This document shows, piece by piece, positions 7,160-15,851 of a stretch of DNA of 34,144 nt (its first letter is position 1; every line of letters begins with the position of its first letter). Where the stretch lies: positions 1 through 34,144 of the forward strand of contig CAIRLQ010000266.1 of assembly GCA_903879465.1 (NCBI GenBank), written 5' to 3'. This stretch comes from an uncultured Opitutia bacterium (GTDB taxonomy: Bacteria; Verrucomicrobiota; Verrucomicrobiia; Opitutales; UBA953). A model generated the notes under the pieces. That model was not told the DNA's origin. It worked only from the letters and a program-made list of their open reading frames with translations, and did not search any database. Both the position numbers and the translations under genes were made by a program.

Positions 7160-9058
7160 CTAGTCTATATAAGGGGTGTATTCCGGCACGAGTTCACGGA
7201 TACCGAGTTTGCAGGCCTGTCGCTCTAGGGTAATCAAACCTTGGACGCGTTCCAGTAAGCCGTTCAGTGGCTCCGGATGGGGACACTTTACAATGAAGCG
7301 GAAGACCCGCGGATGTTCGGTCGGGTGATATTCCTCACCCTGTTGCTGTAACTCTTCGACCAATTTTTCCCCGGGGCGCAGGCCGATAATGCGAATCTCA
7401 ATATCAATATCCGGCCGTAGACCGCTAAGCTCAATCAGCTGACGGGCGACATCGGCGATCTTGAGCGGGTGCCCCATCTCGAGCACCAGAATATCTCCAC
7501 CTGTGCCGAGCGTGGCGCTCTGGAGCACGAGCCCAACCGCCTCCGGGATGGTCATGAAATAGCGCTTCACGTCCGGATGCGTGACTGTGACCGGTCCGCC
7601 GGCCGCGATTTGTTTACGGAAAATGGGAATCACGGAGCCGGACGAACCCAGTACATTGCCGAAGCGGACCGCCAGGAAGCTCGTCTTGTTGCTAGGGGCG
7701 GACTGCAAGGCGGCGATGGTCAGCTCGGCCAGGCGCTTCGTCGCACCCATCACATTCGTGGGATTGACCGCTTTGTCGGAAGAAATCAGCACGAATTTTT
7801 CCACGCCATATTCCGCGGCAAGGCGGGCCACCACGGCGGTGCCGAGCACGTTGTTCTGCAGTGCTTCGGCCGGCTGCGATTCCATCATTGGCACGTGCTT
7901 GTGCGCCGCAGCATGTAAGACGAGGCTGGGCTTATAAGTCGCAAAGAGCTGCCGCAGGCGGACTTCATCGCGGACATCTGCCACGATAGGCGTGATGAGT
8001 GCCCCGGCGCCAGCCGCAACCAGCTCCTGCTCGGCCTGGTAAAGAAGTACCTCGCACTGATCTAAAATAATTAAACGCGCGGGGGAGCGAGCGGCGATCT
8101 GACGGCAAAGTTCCGACCCGATGCTACCGCCGGCACCCGTGACCAGGACAGATCGACCGGCGATCATGGCATCAATCGCATCATCATCTAACTTGGCAGG
8201 CTCGCGGCCCAGCAAGTCTTCGACGGAGATCGGACGGAGATCGGTGGCGCGCACGCGGCCGCCAGCGAGCTCGGCGAGCGAAGGTACCACCAGTACGCGT
8301 AGCCCGCTGGCCGTGGCGAGCGTGCTGACTTCACGGATGCGCCGCGCACTGGTGACCGGCAGGGCAAGAATCACTTCCGTCACCCCATATTTCTCACTGA
8401 GTTGTCCCATGTGCGCAGGGGAGCCAATCACCGGCACGCCGTGAATATTAAGTCGGTGCTTGCTCACGTCGTCGTCTAAAAAGCAAATCAGTTCGAGTCC
8501 ATGGCCGCGGCGCGACATCAAGTCAGCGGCGAGCTGCGCCCCTACCTGGCCGGCGCCCACGATGGCGATGCGTTCGACAACCCCAGCACGGCCAACGGCC
8601 TTGGACCAAAATCGTTCGCGGAGCGCACGAATGGAAACGCGAAAGCCGACGAAGAGAATCAGCGATAGGTTGAAGTCCACCAATGTCACGCCCCGGGGAA
8701 TACCGACGGCATAACCTGCGGTGCCTCCAATGATCCCGGGCAGGATTAGGGCTAGCGCCGTGGCGACACCCAAGGCCAGGGCCATCCTCAGGGCATCCGG
8801 AAGCCGGAAATAATAGAACACTCCGCGGAACTGCCCAAAGGCTCCGAGGAGCAGGACTTTTAGTGGCACCAACCAAATCAGAGCCAAAAACCTCTGCTGA
8901 TGGAGATAATCCTCGACCATCGGCCGGTTGAGTTCACGCATCTCCGCGGCCCCGCTGAAGCGAAGTTCATAGGCAAACCAAAGCGACAAGGCAGCCAGCG
9001 CGCCATATACCGTGAAGAAGAATCCGGTGCGCTGGAAACGATTGACGGAGGTCTGCAT
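7160..9058 (-). CDS. Membrane-bound nucleotide-sugar 4,6-dehydratase (CapD/PglF/FlaA1 family)
   Basis: 632 residues. Four hydrophobic N-terminal helices (within 1-145) anchor it in the inner membrane. A first Rossmann-like domain starts at IVGAGQVGA (about 166-174), and the catalytic short-chain dehydrogenase domain starts at VTGAGGSIGSE (about 306-316). The active-site region shows LHAAAHKHVPMME, SSDK (426-429), Met437 and Lys441. Met in place of the usual SDR tyrosine is characteristic of the PglF/CapD group. Such enzymes make UDP-4-keto-6-deoxy sugars from UDP-GlcNAc for capsule, O-antigen or protein glycans. No other glycan gene is nearby, so the product polymer is unknown. It follows the FGE-fold gene after 33 bp and is probably in one transcript with it. 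Confidence 0.92.
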   Translation of the reverse strand: MQTSVNRFQRTGFFFTVYGALAALSLWFAYELRFSGAAEMRELNRPMVEDYLHQQRFLALIWLVPLKVLLLGAFGQFRGVFYYFRLPDALRMALALGVATALALILPGIIGGTAGYAVGIPRGVTLVDFNLSLILFVGFRVSIRALRERFWSKAVGRAGVVERIAIVGAGQVGAQLAADLMSRRGHGLELICFLDDDVSKHRLNIHGVPVIGSPAHMGQLSEKYGVTEVILALPVTSARRIREVSTLATASGLRVLVVPSLAELAGGRVRATDLRPISVEDLLGREPAKLDDDAIDAMIAGRSVLVTGAGGSIGSELCRQIAARSPARLIILDQCEVLLYQAEQELVAAGAGALITPIVADVRDEVRLRQLFATYKPSLVLHAAAHKHVPMMESQPAEALQNNVLGTAVVARLAAEYGVEKFVLISSDKAVNPTNVMGATKRLAELTIAALQSAPSNKTSFLAVRFGNVLGSSGSVIPIFRKQIAAGGPVTVTHPDVKRYFMTIPEAVGLVLQSATLGTGGDILVLEMGHPLKIADVARQLIELSGLRPDIDIEIRIIGLRPGEKLVEELQQQGEEYHPTEHPRVFRFIVKCPHPEPLNGLLERVQGLITLERQACKLGIRELVPEYTPYID

Positions 9059-9091
9059 GGGGGTCCCCTCTTAATGAAGGAGTTCGCCGGG

Positions 9092-10849
9092 CTATTCAAC
9101 GATGATACGAAATCCCAGCGTGCGCATCTTTTCGCGCTTTAGCAGCGTACGTATCGGCAGGCTCGCCGCGAGGGGGGTCGCGACGCTGCCACCGCCGACT
9201 TGCGCCCTATCCGTAGATGCTTCGGCCTGCAGCCATTCCTCGACATTCCCTAATAAGTCGTGGAATCCATGGGCGTTCGGTGCGGACGTCCCGACTGGCC
9301 GCGCGCTGATTCCGTCGGTATTTCCCGACGACCAAGCCATTCGCGCCGTGGGTGCCTGGGCAATCTCACCCGCCGCCGCGGCAAATTCAGCCGCCGTGGG
9401 CAGGCGGACCTTCGAACCCAACACCCAGCCAAGCCGGACGCAGAACGCGGAGCCGTCCGCATATGAAACGGACTCCACTGGGTTGGCTTCCCGGTGGATG
9501 GAACTCGGATTCGTACCCATCAAGGCTGCGTAAATCCCTTGGGGCGTCTCGGTTCGATACATTCGGATGTTCTGCCGTGGCACCGGTAGTAGATTCTGGT
9601 CGACCACTGCGAGTACGGTGCGAATCACCGCTTCGTTGGCCACGAGATACTCCAGCTCCATTCTTTCATGATCATCGGGGAGGAATGCTCCCGTGTTTGC
9701 ATCCGCCAACTTACGCGCAGCCGTCAGCCCTTCGTTGGCCTTGCGGATGGCCGCATCCACCTGACGCTGCCGCAGGTCCGCGCGCATCTTGGCGAGCACT
9801 TCCCGAACCGCGATGATCTCCTTATGAAAACGCGCGGAATTATGCTGGCGCGCTATCCGGGCCTCCTCGTTGCGGTCGGCATAGGCACTTCGTGGATACT
9901 CCGTGAGTAATTTCCCGAAGGCGTCCGTCGCCGCCTGCCATTCTGCGGCGGCTTTCTCCCAGTTCCCAGCGGCTTCGGCGGCTTGTGCAAATGTTTGCTG
10001 TTTTTTTACCGTAGCCCAAAGCGACCCCGAAAAGGCGGTCTCTCGGCGATCTGATAATTTTTCCGGCCGTCTAAATTCCGTATCCCTCACGTCGCGGTAA
10101 CGAACGAGAAACTCCGATTCCTGATCAATCGCCGCCGCGAACTTAGCCGCCGCTTCATCATAACTACCTGCTGCCAGCAGCTTCTCCCCTTCCGCCTCCA
10201 ACGCGCGTCCTTTATTCCAAATCGCCTCCGATTCTAATCGCCGTAAGCGCGTGTCCAAGCGTGCCTGCCTACCTGGGTCACCCAGGCCAGCCGCATCCCA
10301 TTTCGCGGAAATCTCTCGTTCGCAGATCAGCGCCCGTCGGAGTTGTTCAATGGCAGCCATGTTGTCTTTCGGCGCGAGGGCTAATGCGGTTTTTTCGGCC
10401 TCATCCGACTCTCGTCGCAGCCGCTCGCTTCGTAGAAGATGCACGCGCCGGCGCAGGGTGTCTAGGCGGTTACTATCCGTGCCCACCGCCTGCCGGGCGA
10501 TGATGTACTCCTCCTGTGCCTGCAGGGCCCCCTCCAAGAGAAGTAAGTCTTCTTCCTTGAGTTCGAATCGATCTTGGCGGGCCTTTTCAAAGGCGAGTTC
10601 CAGCTCCAATGAACGCTTCCGCAATTCCTCGACGCGCTCCGGAGACGCGTCCACATCGCGTCGCCGGTTTGACCGCTTATCGGCGGTATAAAGGAAGGCG
10701 CACCAAACCGCCATGCCCAGCATCAAGAACACCAGGAAGGGAATCCGTAATTTGCCCCAGACATCCCGCATAAACTCGCGTGCTTTGTTGATTCGTGGCT
10801 TGGTGCCGACGACAAAGTCCGTTCTGGGGTTCTGGGGGCCTTGGGTCAT
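9092..10849 (-). CDS. Membrane-anchored coiled-coil protein with non-catalytic FGE/SUMF1-like domain
   Basis: 585 residues. One membrane helix near 35-55 follows a basic cytoplasmic N-terminus. It is followed by a long charged Glu/Arg/Ala-rich region (about 65-400) predicted as coiled coil or TPR-like helices (AEGEKLLAAGSYDEAAAKF, WEKAAAEWQAATDAF). The last ~160 residues are an FGE-sulfatase (SUMF1) fold: TETPQGIYAALMGTNPS, NPVESVSYADGSAFC, RLPTAAEF, GNVEEWL, GGGSV and terminal GFRIIVE. The segment after GGGSV contains no cysteine, so the copper-binding/redox Cys pair of true formylglycine-generating enzymes is absent and this is probably a binding or structural module. Start ATG has AGGAA about 8 nt upstream. 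Function unknown. Confidence 0.82.
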   Translation of the reverse strand: MTQGPQNPRTDFVVGTKPRINKAREFMRDVWGKLRIPFLVFLMLGMAVWCAFLYTADKRSNRRRDVDASPERVEELRKRSLELELAFEKARQDRFELKEEDLLLLEGALQAQEEYIIARQAVGTDSNRLDTLRRRVHLLRSERLRRESDEAEKTALALAPKDNMAAIEQLRRALICEREISAKWDAAGLGDPGRQARLDTRLRRLESEAIWNKGRALEAEGEKLLAAGSYDEAAAKFAAAIDQESEFLVRYRDVRDTEFRRPEKLSDRRETAFSGSLWATVKKQQTFAQAAEAAGNWEKAAAEWQAATDAFGKLLTEYPRSAYADRNEEARIARQHNSARFHKEIIAVREVLAKMRADLRQRQVDAAIRKANEGLTAARKLADANTGAFLPDDHERMELEYLVANEAVIRTVLAVVDQNLLPVPRQNIRMYRTETPQGIYAALMGTNPSSIHREANPVESVSYADGSAFCVRLGWVLGSKVRLPTAAEFAAAAGEIAQAPTARMAWSSGNTDGISARPVGTSAPNAHGFHDLLGNVEEWLQAEASTDRAQVGGGSVATPLAASLPIRTLLKREKMRTLGFRIIVE

Positions 10850-10938
10850 GGCAATTCCTACAACTTTGTCGCTGGCGGTTTGTTTGCTTTAATGGTTACC
10901 TACTCTGGTCCATCAAAGTAATCTCATCAACCTTGGAA

Positions 10939-11793
10939 ATGGCTCAATTTAAGCGCATCGCTGTCATCGGCGCCGGCCTCATCGGTGGCTCCATCGTCCT
11001 GGCCGCCGCGCGTCGCGGCCTGGCGGGATCGCTCGCCTGTTGGTCACGTTCGGAATCGTCGCGCTCCACCCTTCGGTCGTTTAATGTCGCGGAGGTATTC
11101 GATAGCGCTGCCGAATGCGTGAAGGGTGCCGACTTGGTCGTGGTGACGACCCCGGTGGATACAGCGGAAGCGACTTTCCTCGCCATCGCGCCCTTCCTTG
11201 CTCCCGGTGCGGTGGTCACCGATGCGGGAAGCGTCAAGGTCGCCATCCAACTGGCGGCCCGTCGACTCCCTTCGCTTAACCCTTTCATCGGAGCGCACCC
11301 GATGGCGGGCGGCGAAAAAGCCGGGGCCGCCCACGCCTCCGCTAACCTCTTTGAAAATCGGGTCTGCTTTATCACCCCCTCAGGCCAGGACGACCCTCGG
11401 GCCTTGGCCTTGGTCCGTATTTTCTGGAAAGAACTAGGCTCGACGCTGACGGAAACCGCCGCCGCGCAGCACGACGAAATCGTCGCCGCCATCAGCCATT
11501 TACCCCACGCCGCAGCGGCCGCCCTGATCCTCGCCGTCATGGATCAGCCCGGCTTCCGACTGGAGGCGGCTGGCCAAGGCTTGCGTGACGCCACGCGGAT
11601 TGCGGCGGGGGAAGAAAATCTCTGGGTGGGCATCCTCCTCGCCAACGCCCGCCACACGGCAGAAGGCTTGCGTGCCGTGGAACATCGGGCGGCCCAACTT
11701 CGTCAGGCCATCGAAGGCCAAGACGCTACGACTTTACGCCGCCTGCTCGCCGAAGCCCGGATCGCCCGCCAAGCCCTCGACCTGAACTCATGA
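10939..11793 (+). CDS. tyrA: Prephenate/arogenate dehydrogenase
   Basis: 284 residues from the ATG at 10939; the open frame runs upstream, but the extra 48 residues are unlike the family and precede the GAGLIGGSI dinucleotide loop. TyrA oxidatively decarboxylates prephenate (or arogenate) towards tyrosine. Seen: GAGLIGGSI, VVVTTPVD, TDAGSVK, the substrate motif GAHPMAGGEKAG and the helical-domain motif SHLPHAAA. No ACT or chorismate-mutase domain is attached. It overlaps aroA-cmk as ATGA, making an aromatic-pathway operon. NAD versus NADP and prephenate versus arogenate preference cannot be read with certainty. Confidence 0.92.
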   Translation: MAQFKRIAVIGAGLIGGSIVLAAARRGLAGSLACWSRSESSRSTLRSFNVAEVFDSAAECVKGADLVVVTTPVDTAEATFLAIAPFLAPGAVVTDAGSVKVAIQLAARRLPSLNPFIGAHPMAGGEKAGAAHASANLFENRVCFITPSGQDDPRALALVRIFWKELGSTLTETAAAQHDEIVAAISHLPHAAAAALILAVMDQPGFRLEAAGQGLRDATRIAAGEENLWVGILLANARHTAEGLRAVEHRAAQLRQAIEGQDATTLRRLLAEARIARQALDLNS

Positions 11794-13826
11794 GCCCCAC
11801 GTTAGTCATCCGGCCTTTTCAGACCCCTGCCCGCGGTATTGCCCAAGTTCCCGGATCAAAGAGCATCACCAATCGCGCGTTGATTCTCGCCGCCTTGGCT
11901 GACGGACGCACGGTGCTGACCGGCGCACTCTTCAGCCGCGACACTCGCATCCTCATTGCCGCGTTGCAGAGTCTCGGCTTCGACGTCATTGCCGATGAGC
12001 CGGCCCATGTGATTTGTATCACCGGCCTATCGGGGAAAATTCCGAAGAACCGAGCCAAACTTTTTGTCGGTAACGCTGGCACCGCGGCACGCTTCCTCAC
12101 GGCATTCCTCGCCCTCTCTCCAGATGGTTGTTTCGAGCTCGATGGCGATGAGGCCATGCGCTCGCGCCCGATGAGCGGCCTGCTTGATGCCCTGACGGGC
12201 GCAGGCTGCCGCGCCACGAAACCTGATGGTTCACCCGCAACACATTTTCCGTTCACCTTGCATACGTCGGGCAAGCTCGGGGCTCTCACCGTCGACGCTT
12301 CTGCCTCCTCGCAATTACTCTCGGCCCTCTTGATGGTCCTGCCACTAAGCCCAGGTGCCTCCGTCACGATGAAAGGCGCGACGGTGTCGGAGCCGTTCGT
12401 CGAAATGACCGCCCGCATGTGCGGCCAATTTGGTCGCCCTCTCCGCCGCCAGGAAAACGGCTGCTGGGCTTGTGAGGAACCAGGCAGCTACGTCTCCTGT
12501 CACCCGGTATACGCCATCGAACCTGACGCCACCGCGGCGAGTTACTTCATTGCCTTGCCCGCGGTCACTGGCTTCGGAGCCTGCGTTCGCATCGAGGGTT
12601 ATGCCCATGGCAGCCTACAAGGGGATACCGCTTTCGCCAAGGTCGCCGCCGCGTGTGGAGCGATTTTACGGCCCGCCGACGGTAACATGGTCGTTCAGAC
12701 GTGGAAGAATATCCAGGGAGGTGATTTCGATTTTAATGCCTTCTCGGACACTTTCCTGACTCTGGCGACCCTCGCCACTCTCGCCTCGGGGCCGGTACGA
12801 ATCAGCGGCATCGCCCACACCCGCAAACAGGAAACCGACCGCGTCCTCGCCATGGCGACCGAATTAGAGCGACTCGGCATCCGCGTAAAACCGACGGCCC
12901 AAGAGCTGCGCGCAGATGATACGCTTTCGGAGCTGACGATTTTCCCCGACAAAGGCGCGCTCCGTAAGGCTGCGGCGAATGGACCAGTCGCGATCCATAC
13001 TTACGAAGATCACCGCATGGCGATGAGCTTCGGTGTGCTGGGCTGCCTGGATCTCTTCGGTGACGGGCGCCCCTGGATCGCCATCGAAGACCCCGCCTGC
13101 ACAAGCAAAACGTTCCCACATTTTTTCACCGCCCTCGAGGCGCTGCGGACCAATTTCGTGCGCGTCTCCGTCGACGGCGGCGCCGCTTCTGGCAAATCCA
13201 GTACTAGCCGTCGTCTCGCTGTAAATATGGGCCTACTCCATGTCGACACGGGCGCCCATTATCGCAGCCTGACCCGTGCCTTGCTAGATATGGGTGCCAC
13301 GGCGGAGGACACGACTTCCATCTCTGCGGCGCTGAAGAAAATCCGCATTGGGTCACAGATTGTAGAATGTGGCTGGGCGCGAAGCTCCTCGCTGACGCTG
13401 GGCGGGCAGTTGCCTTCAGATGAATCACTCCGAACGCCTGAAGTGAATGCGGCTGTCTCGAAGATGGCCGCCCTACCCGTCGTCCGCACCTTCCTCCTCG
13501 AGTATCAACGTAGCCAGGTGAAGCTCGCCCAGGAAAGCGGCTTTACTGGGGTCGTCATGGAAGGCCGTGACATCGGCTCCGTCGTTCTGCCTGACGCTGA
13601 AGTCCGTATCTTCCTGGAAGCGAATGAATCCGTGCGTGCGCAGCGCCGGGCGGCCGAAGGCCAGTCCGACGCCGTGGCCCAGCGCGACCTACTGGATTCG
13701 ACGCGTAAGACTGCGCCTCTAGTTTGCCCCAAGGGCGCCCATCGCATCGACAATACCGATCTCTCCCTCGAGCAAGTCGTGGCGGAAATCTCTGGACTGA
13801 TTAAAATCGCCGCCCTGCCCCGATGA
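11790..13826 (+). CDS. aroA-cmk: Fused 3-phosphoshikimate 1-carboxyvinyltransferase / cytidylate kinase
   Basis: 678 residues in one uninterrupted frame. Residues ~1-450 are EPSP synthase (shikimate pathway): PGSKSITNRALILAALADG, GNAGTAARFLTA, ASASSQLLSALL and EDHRMAMSFGVLG. Residues ~455-678 are CMP kinase: P-loop VDGGAASGKSS, HVDTGAHYRSLT, MEGRDIGSVVLPDAEVRIFLEA and RIDNTDLSLEQV. In E. coli aroA and cmk are near neighbours, so the fusion fixes an ancient gene order. There is no internal stop or clear internal ribosome site at the junction, so a bifunctional protein is likely. Coupled by ATGA overlaps to tyrA upstream and plsC downstream. Confidence 0.94.
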   Translation: MSPTLVIRPFQTPARGIAQVPGSKSITNRALILAALADGRTVLTGALFSRDTRILIAALQSLGFDVIADEPAHVICITGLSGKIPKNRAKLFVGNAGTAARFLTAFLALSPDGCFELDGDEAMRSRPMSGLLDALTGAGCRATKPDGSPATHFPFTLHTSGKLGALTVDASASSQLLSALLMVLPLSPGASVTMKGATVSEPFVEMTARMCGQFGRPLRRQENGCWACEEPGSYVSCHPVYAIEPDATAASYFIALPAVTGFGACVRIEGYAHGSLQGDTAFAKVAAACGAILRPADGNMVVQTWKNIQGGDFDFNAFSDTFLTLATLATLASGPVRISGIAHTRKQETDRVLAMATELERLGIRVKPTAQELRADDTLSELTIFPDKGALRKAAANGPVAIHTYEDHRMAMSFGVLGCLDLFGDGRPWIAIEDPACTSKTFPHFFTALEALRTNFVRVSVDGGAASGKSSTSRRLAVNMGLLHVDTGAHYRSLTRALLDMGATAEDTTSISAALKKIRIGSQIVECGWARSSSLTLGGQLPSDESLRTPEVNAAVSKMAALPVVRTFLLEYQRSQVKLAQESGFTGVVMEGRDIGSVVLPDAEVRIFLEANESVRAQRRAAEGQSDAVAQRDLLDSTRKTAPLVCPKGAHRIDNTDLSLEQVVAEISGLIKIAALPR

Positions 13827-14467
13827 TTCTGCAGTCGAAGAATCTGATCTATAAGGCTGTTTATCACGGCGCGCGCTCGCTCATCGAAGTCTTCGCCACA
13901 CTGGAAGTGACCGGATGGGAGGGCGTCCCGGACGGCGCCTGCCTATTTGCCTCCAATCACCAGAGTATGCTCGATCCACCCCTGGTGGGCTCCAGCCTGC
14001 CGCGCGAAATCTCCTTCATCGCTCGCCGCTCCTTGTTCGATAATCCTGTATTCGGTTTTGTGATTCGGGCGTGTCATTCCATTCCCGTTGATCGTGGGGA
14101 AGCTGATATCGGTGCGATTCGCTCCGCGCTCAACGCCCTCGCTTCCGGCGAAGGCCTGCTGATTTTCCCCGAAGGCACCCGGAGCCACGACGGCGTGATC
14201 ACGGAGCCCAAGGCCGGGGCCGGGCTCCTGGCCTGCAAGTCGGGTGTGCCAGTGATTCCCATCCGTATCCGTGGCACGCGCGATATCCTCCCCCGTGGAT
14301 CCCTCTTCCCCAGTGGCTCTGCGCGCGTCCACCTGCGCTTTGGTCCGCCAATGCTAGCGGCGGAGTATGATCCTGGGAGTAATCATCCGGGACGTTCCAT
14401 CGAGGCGGCACGCCGCATCCTGGAGCGTATTAAGGCACTCCCAGACGAAGTGGATCTCGGGCTCTAA
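13823..14467 (+). CDS. plsC: 1-acyl-sn-glycerol-3-phosphate acyltransferase
   Basis: 214 residues. Adds the second acyl chain to lysophosphatidic acid in membrane phospholipid synthesis. Seen: catalytic NHQSMLD (His46, Asp51, the HX4D motif), FIARRSLF, SIPVDRGEAD and the substrate motif FPEGTRS (from residue 115), then IPIRIRGT. It starts within the cmk stop codon (ATGA). A cmk-plsC order is known in other bacteria and fits a growth-linked operon. No long transmembrane segment is obvious, so it is probably membrane-associated. Related acyltransferases for other lipids have the same motifs. Confidence 0.9.
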   Translation: MILQSKNLIYKAVYHGARSLIEVFATLEVTGWEGVPDGACLFASNHQSMLDPPLVGSSLPREISFIARRSLFDNPVFGFVIRACHSIPVDRGEADIGAIRSALNALASGEGLLIFPEGTRSHDGVITEPKAGAGLLACKSGVPVIPIRIRGTRDILPRGSLFPSGSARVHLRFGPPMLAAEYDPGSNHPGRSIEAARRILERIKALPDEVDLGL

Positions 14468-14474
14468 CCGAGAT
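14454..14474. terminator. Stem-loop across the plsC/dnaN stop codons
   Basis: ATCTCGG (14454-14460) and CCGAGAT (14468-14474) form a perfect 7-bp stem with a 7-nt loop containing the plsC stop TAA; the dnaN stop begins in the right arm. It sits exactly between two convergent genes, which suggests a bidirectional transcription stop. There is no T-run on either side, so intrinsic termination would be weak. Confidence 0.45.
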
Positions 14475-15601
14475 TAGGAAATCCGCTGCGGCATCACGAC
14501 GCAGAGAAAGTCATCCTTTAATCCGCGGATGACTCCCGGCGACATGTCGTCTTTGAATTCAAAATCGATTTCGTCTTCCGTCAGCGCCTTCAGCGGGTCG
14601 ATGATGTACTGCGGGTTGAAAGCGATATTTACCTCAGGGCCGTCATACTTAATCGCGATAGGCTCATGGGCATCGCCGCTCTCCGACTTAGCCGAAATCT
14701 CCAGGTTCTGAGTTTTCTTGGAAACACTCAGCCGAATCGTGTTGTTCCGATCGTCCGTCATCAACGCCGCGCGGTTCACGCTTTCGAGAATCTTCTCACG
14801 TTCGAGACGTACCTTTGAGCCGGCTTCCTTGGGGATGACCTGGCGGTAGTTCGGATAGTTGCCTTCCACGACCTTGGAGACGAGCTGGATGCGGTCCACG
14901 AGGCCTTCCTCGTTCTTTGGGATGTCGATAGTAAACCCAACCTGGCGTTCATTGTGCGAGACATGGGCGACGCCCCCGGCTTTCAGCAAGCGCATCAATT
15001 CGATGATCGTGCGGGCAGGTAGAATGAGGGCGAGGGTTTTGTCCGCGCCGTCGATCTTACGCTCACACTTGGCGAGACGTCGGCCATCGGTCGCGACGAC
15101 GGTGAGTTTCCCTTCGGCGAATTCAAAGAAGACCCCATTGAGTATATAGCGATTTTCGTCGGATGATTGTGCGTAGCTGACCTTGCGCAACATGTCGCCC
15201 AGATCGTCTTGGTTGATTGAGATTGTGGGTTGACCAGCGAAATTGGAAATGGGCGGGAACTGATCGGCGGGGAGACCAGCAATTTGAAAAACAGAACTGC
15301 CCGAAGTGATTTTCACGCGGTCCTTGCCGGTAAGTTCGACGATGGTGTCACTGCTCGAAAGCGCTCGGATAATGGGTACGAGTTTTTTGACTGGCAGTGT
15401 GATACGACCAGGGGAGGTTACTGTGGCCTTGATGCGGCAACAAATTCCAAGATCGAGGTTGGTGGTGGTCAAGGTCACCATATCGCCTTCGGCTTCGATC
15501 AGCACGTTTTGCAAGATCGGCATCGTGGCGCGGTTGCCTACCACGTTGGTTACGCTGGAAAGTCCGTTGAAGAAATGATTTCGGTTAACCTTGAACTTCA
15601 T
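14474..15601 (-). CDS. dnaN: DNA polymerase III beta subunit (sliding clamp)
   Basis: 375 residues, normal clamp length; three repeated domains are expected and the whole length aligns in character. I chose ATG 15601 (MKFKVNRNHFFNGLSSVTNVVGNRATMPILQNVLIEA when translated in pieces), as the 13 extra residues of the longer frame are Pro/Arg-rich and unlike the family. Family landmarks are PILQNVLIEA, the mid-protein ILNGVFFEF, VVATDGRRLAKCE, INFDFE-like IDFEFKDDMSPG and the terminal VVMPQRIS (family MPMRL-type end). The clamp encircles DNA and tethers polymerase III. dnaA, recF and gyrB are not beside it; instead it converges on plsC and has a non-coding stretch with DnaA-box-like sites upstream. 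Confidence 0.95.
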   Translation of the reverse strand: MKFKVNRNHFFNGLSSVTNVVGNRATMPILQNVLIEAEGDMVTLTTTNLDLGICCRIKATVTSPGRITLPVKKLVPIIRALSSSDTIVELTGKDRVKITSGSSVFQIAGLPADQFPPISNFAGQPTISINQDDLGDMLRKVSYAQSSDENRYILNGVFFEFAEGKLTVVATDGRRLAKCERKIDGADKTLALILPARTIIELMRLLKAGGVAHVSHNERQVGFTIDIPKNEEGLVDRIQLVSKVVEGNYPNYRQVIPKEAGSKVRLEREKILESVNRAALMTDDRNNTIRLSVSKKTQNLEISAKSESGDAHEPIAIKYDGPEVNIAFNPQYIIDPLKALTEDEIDFEFKDDMSPGVIRGLKDDFLCVVMPQRIS

Positions 15602-15851
15602 GATGTCCAAAGGATTGAGGGGTCGTGGGGCTCGAGGCAACTACGCAATACCCACATCCGGCCTGAACCTGTTCTTAATTTATCTTCATTTATAAATACC
15701 AGTAGCATTAGTAGGTGTCGGAATTTCGTGGATAGTTTCACAAGACGCTGGATGGAGGGGTAGATGTGTAGCTCAAACTCCTGTGCCGAAGCGGTGAATA
15801 ACTTCCCCCTTGTTCACATTACCCCAGCCACACGAAATCCTCACGGTCTAT
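15602..15851. promoter_or_regulatory. Non-coding region upstream of dnaN with DnaA-box-like nonamers (possible oriC or dnaN control region)
   Basis: This 250-bp stretch lies between the dnaN start and the pssA stop and has no credible gene. It contains an AT-rich run at about 15674-15699 and four nonamers close to the DnaA box TTATNCACA. On the minus strand these are CTATCCACG (15727-15735) and TTATTCACC (15793-15801); on the plus strand, TTGTTCACA (15810-15818) and CTATTCACA (15848-15856, just inside the pssA stop). Each differs by one or two bases and none is perfect. Isolated dnaN genes flanked by oriC are known in cyanobacteria. It must in any case contain the dnaN promoter, but I cannot pick convincing -35/-10 boxes. 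Confidence 0.4.
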
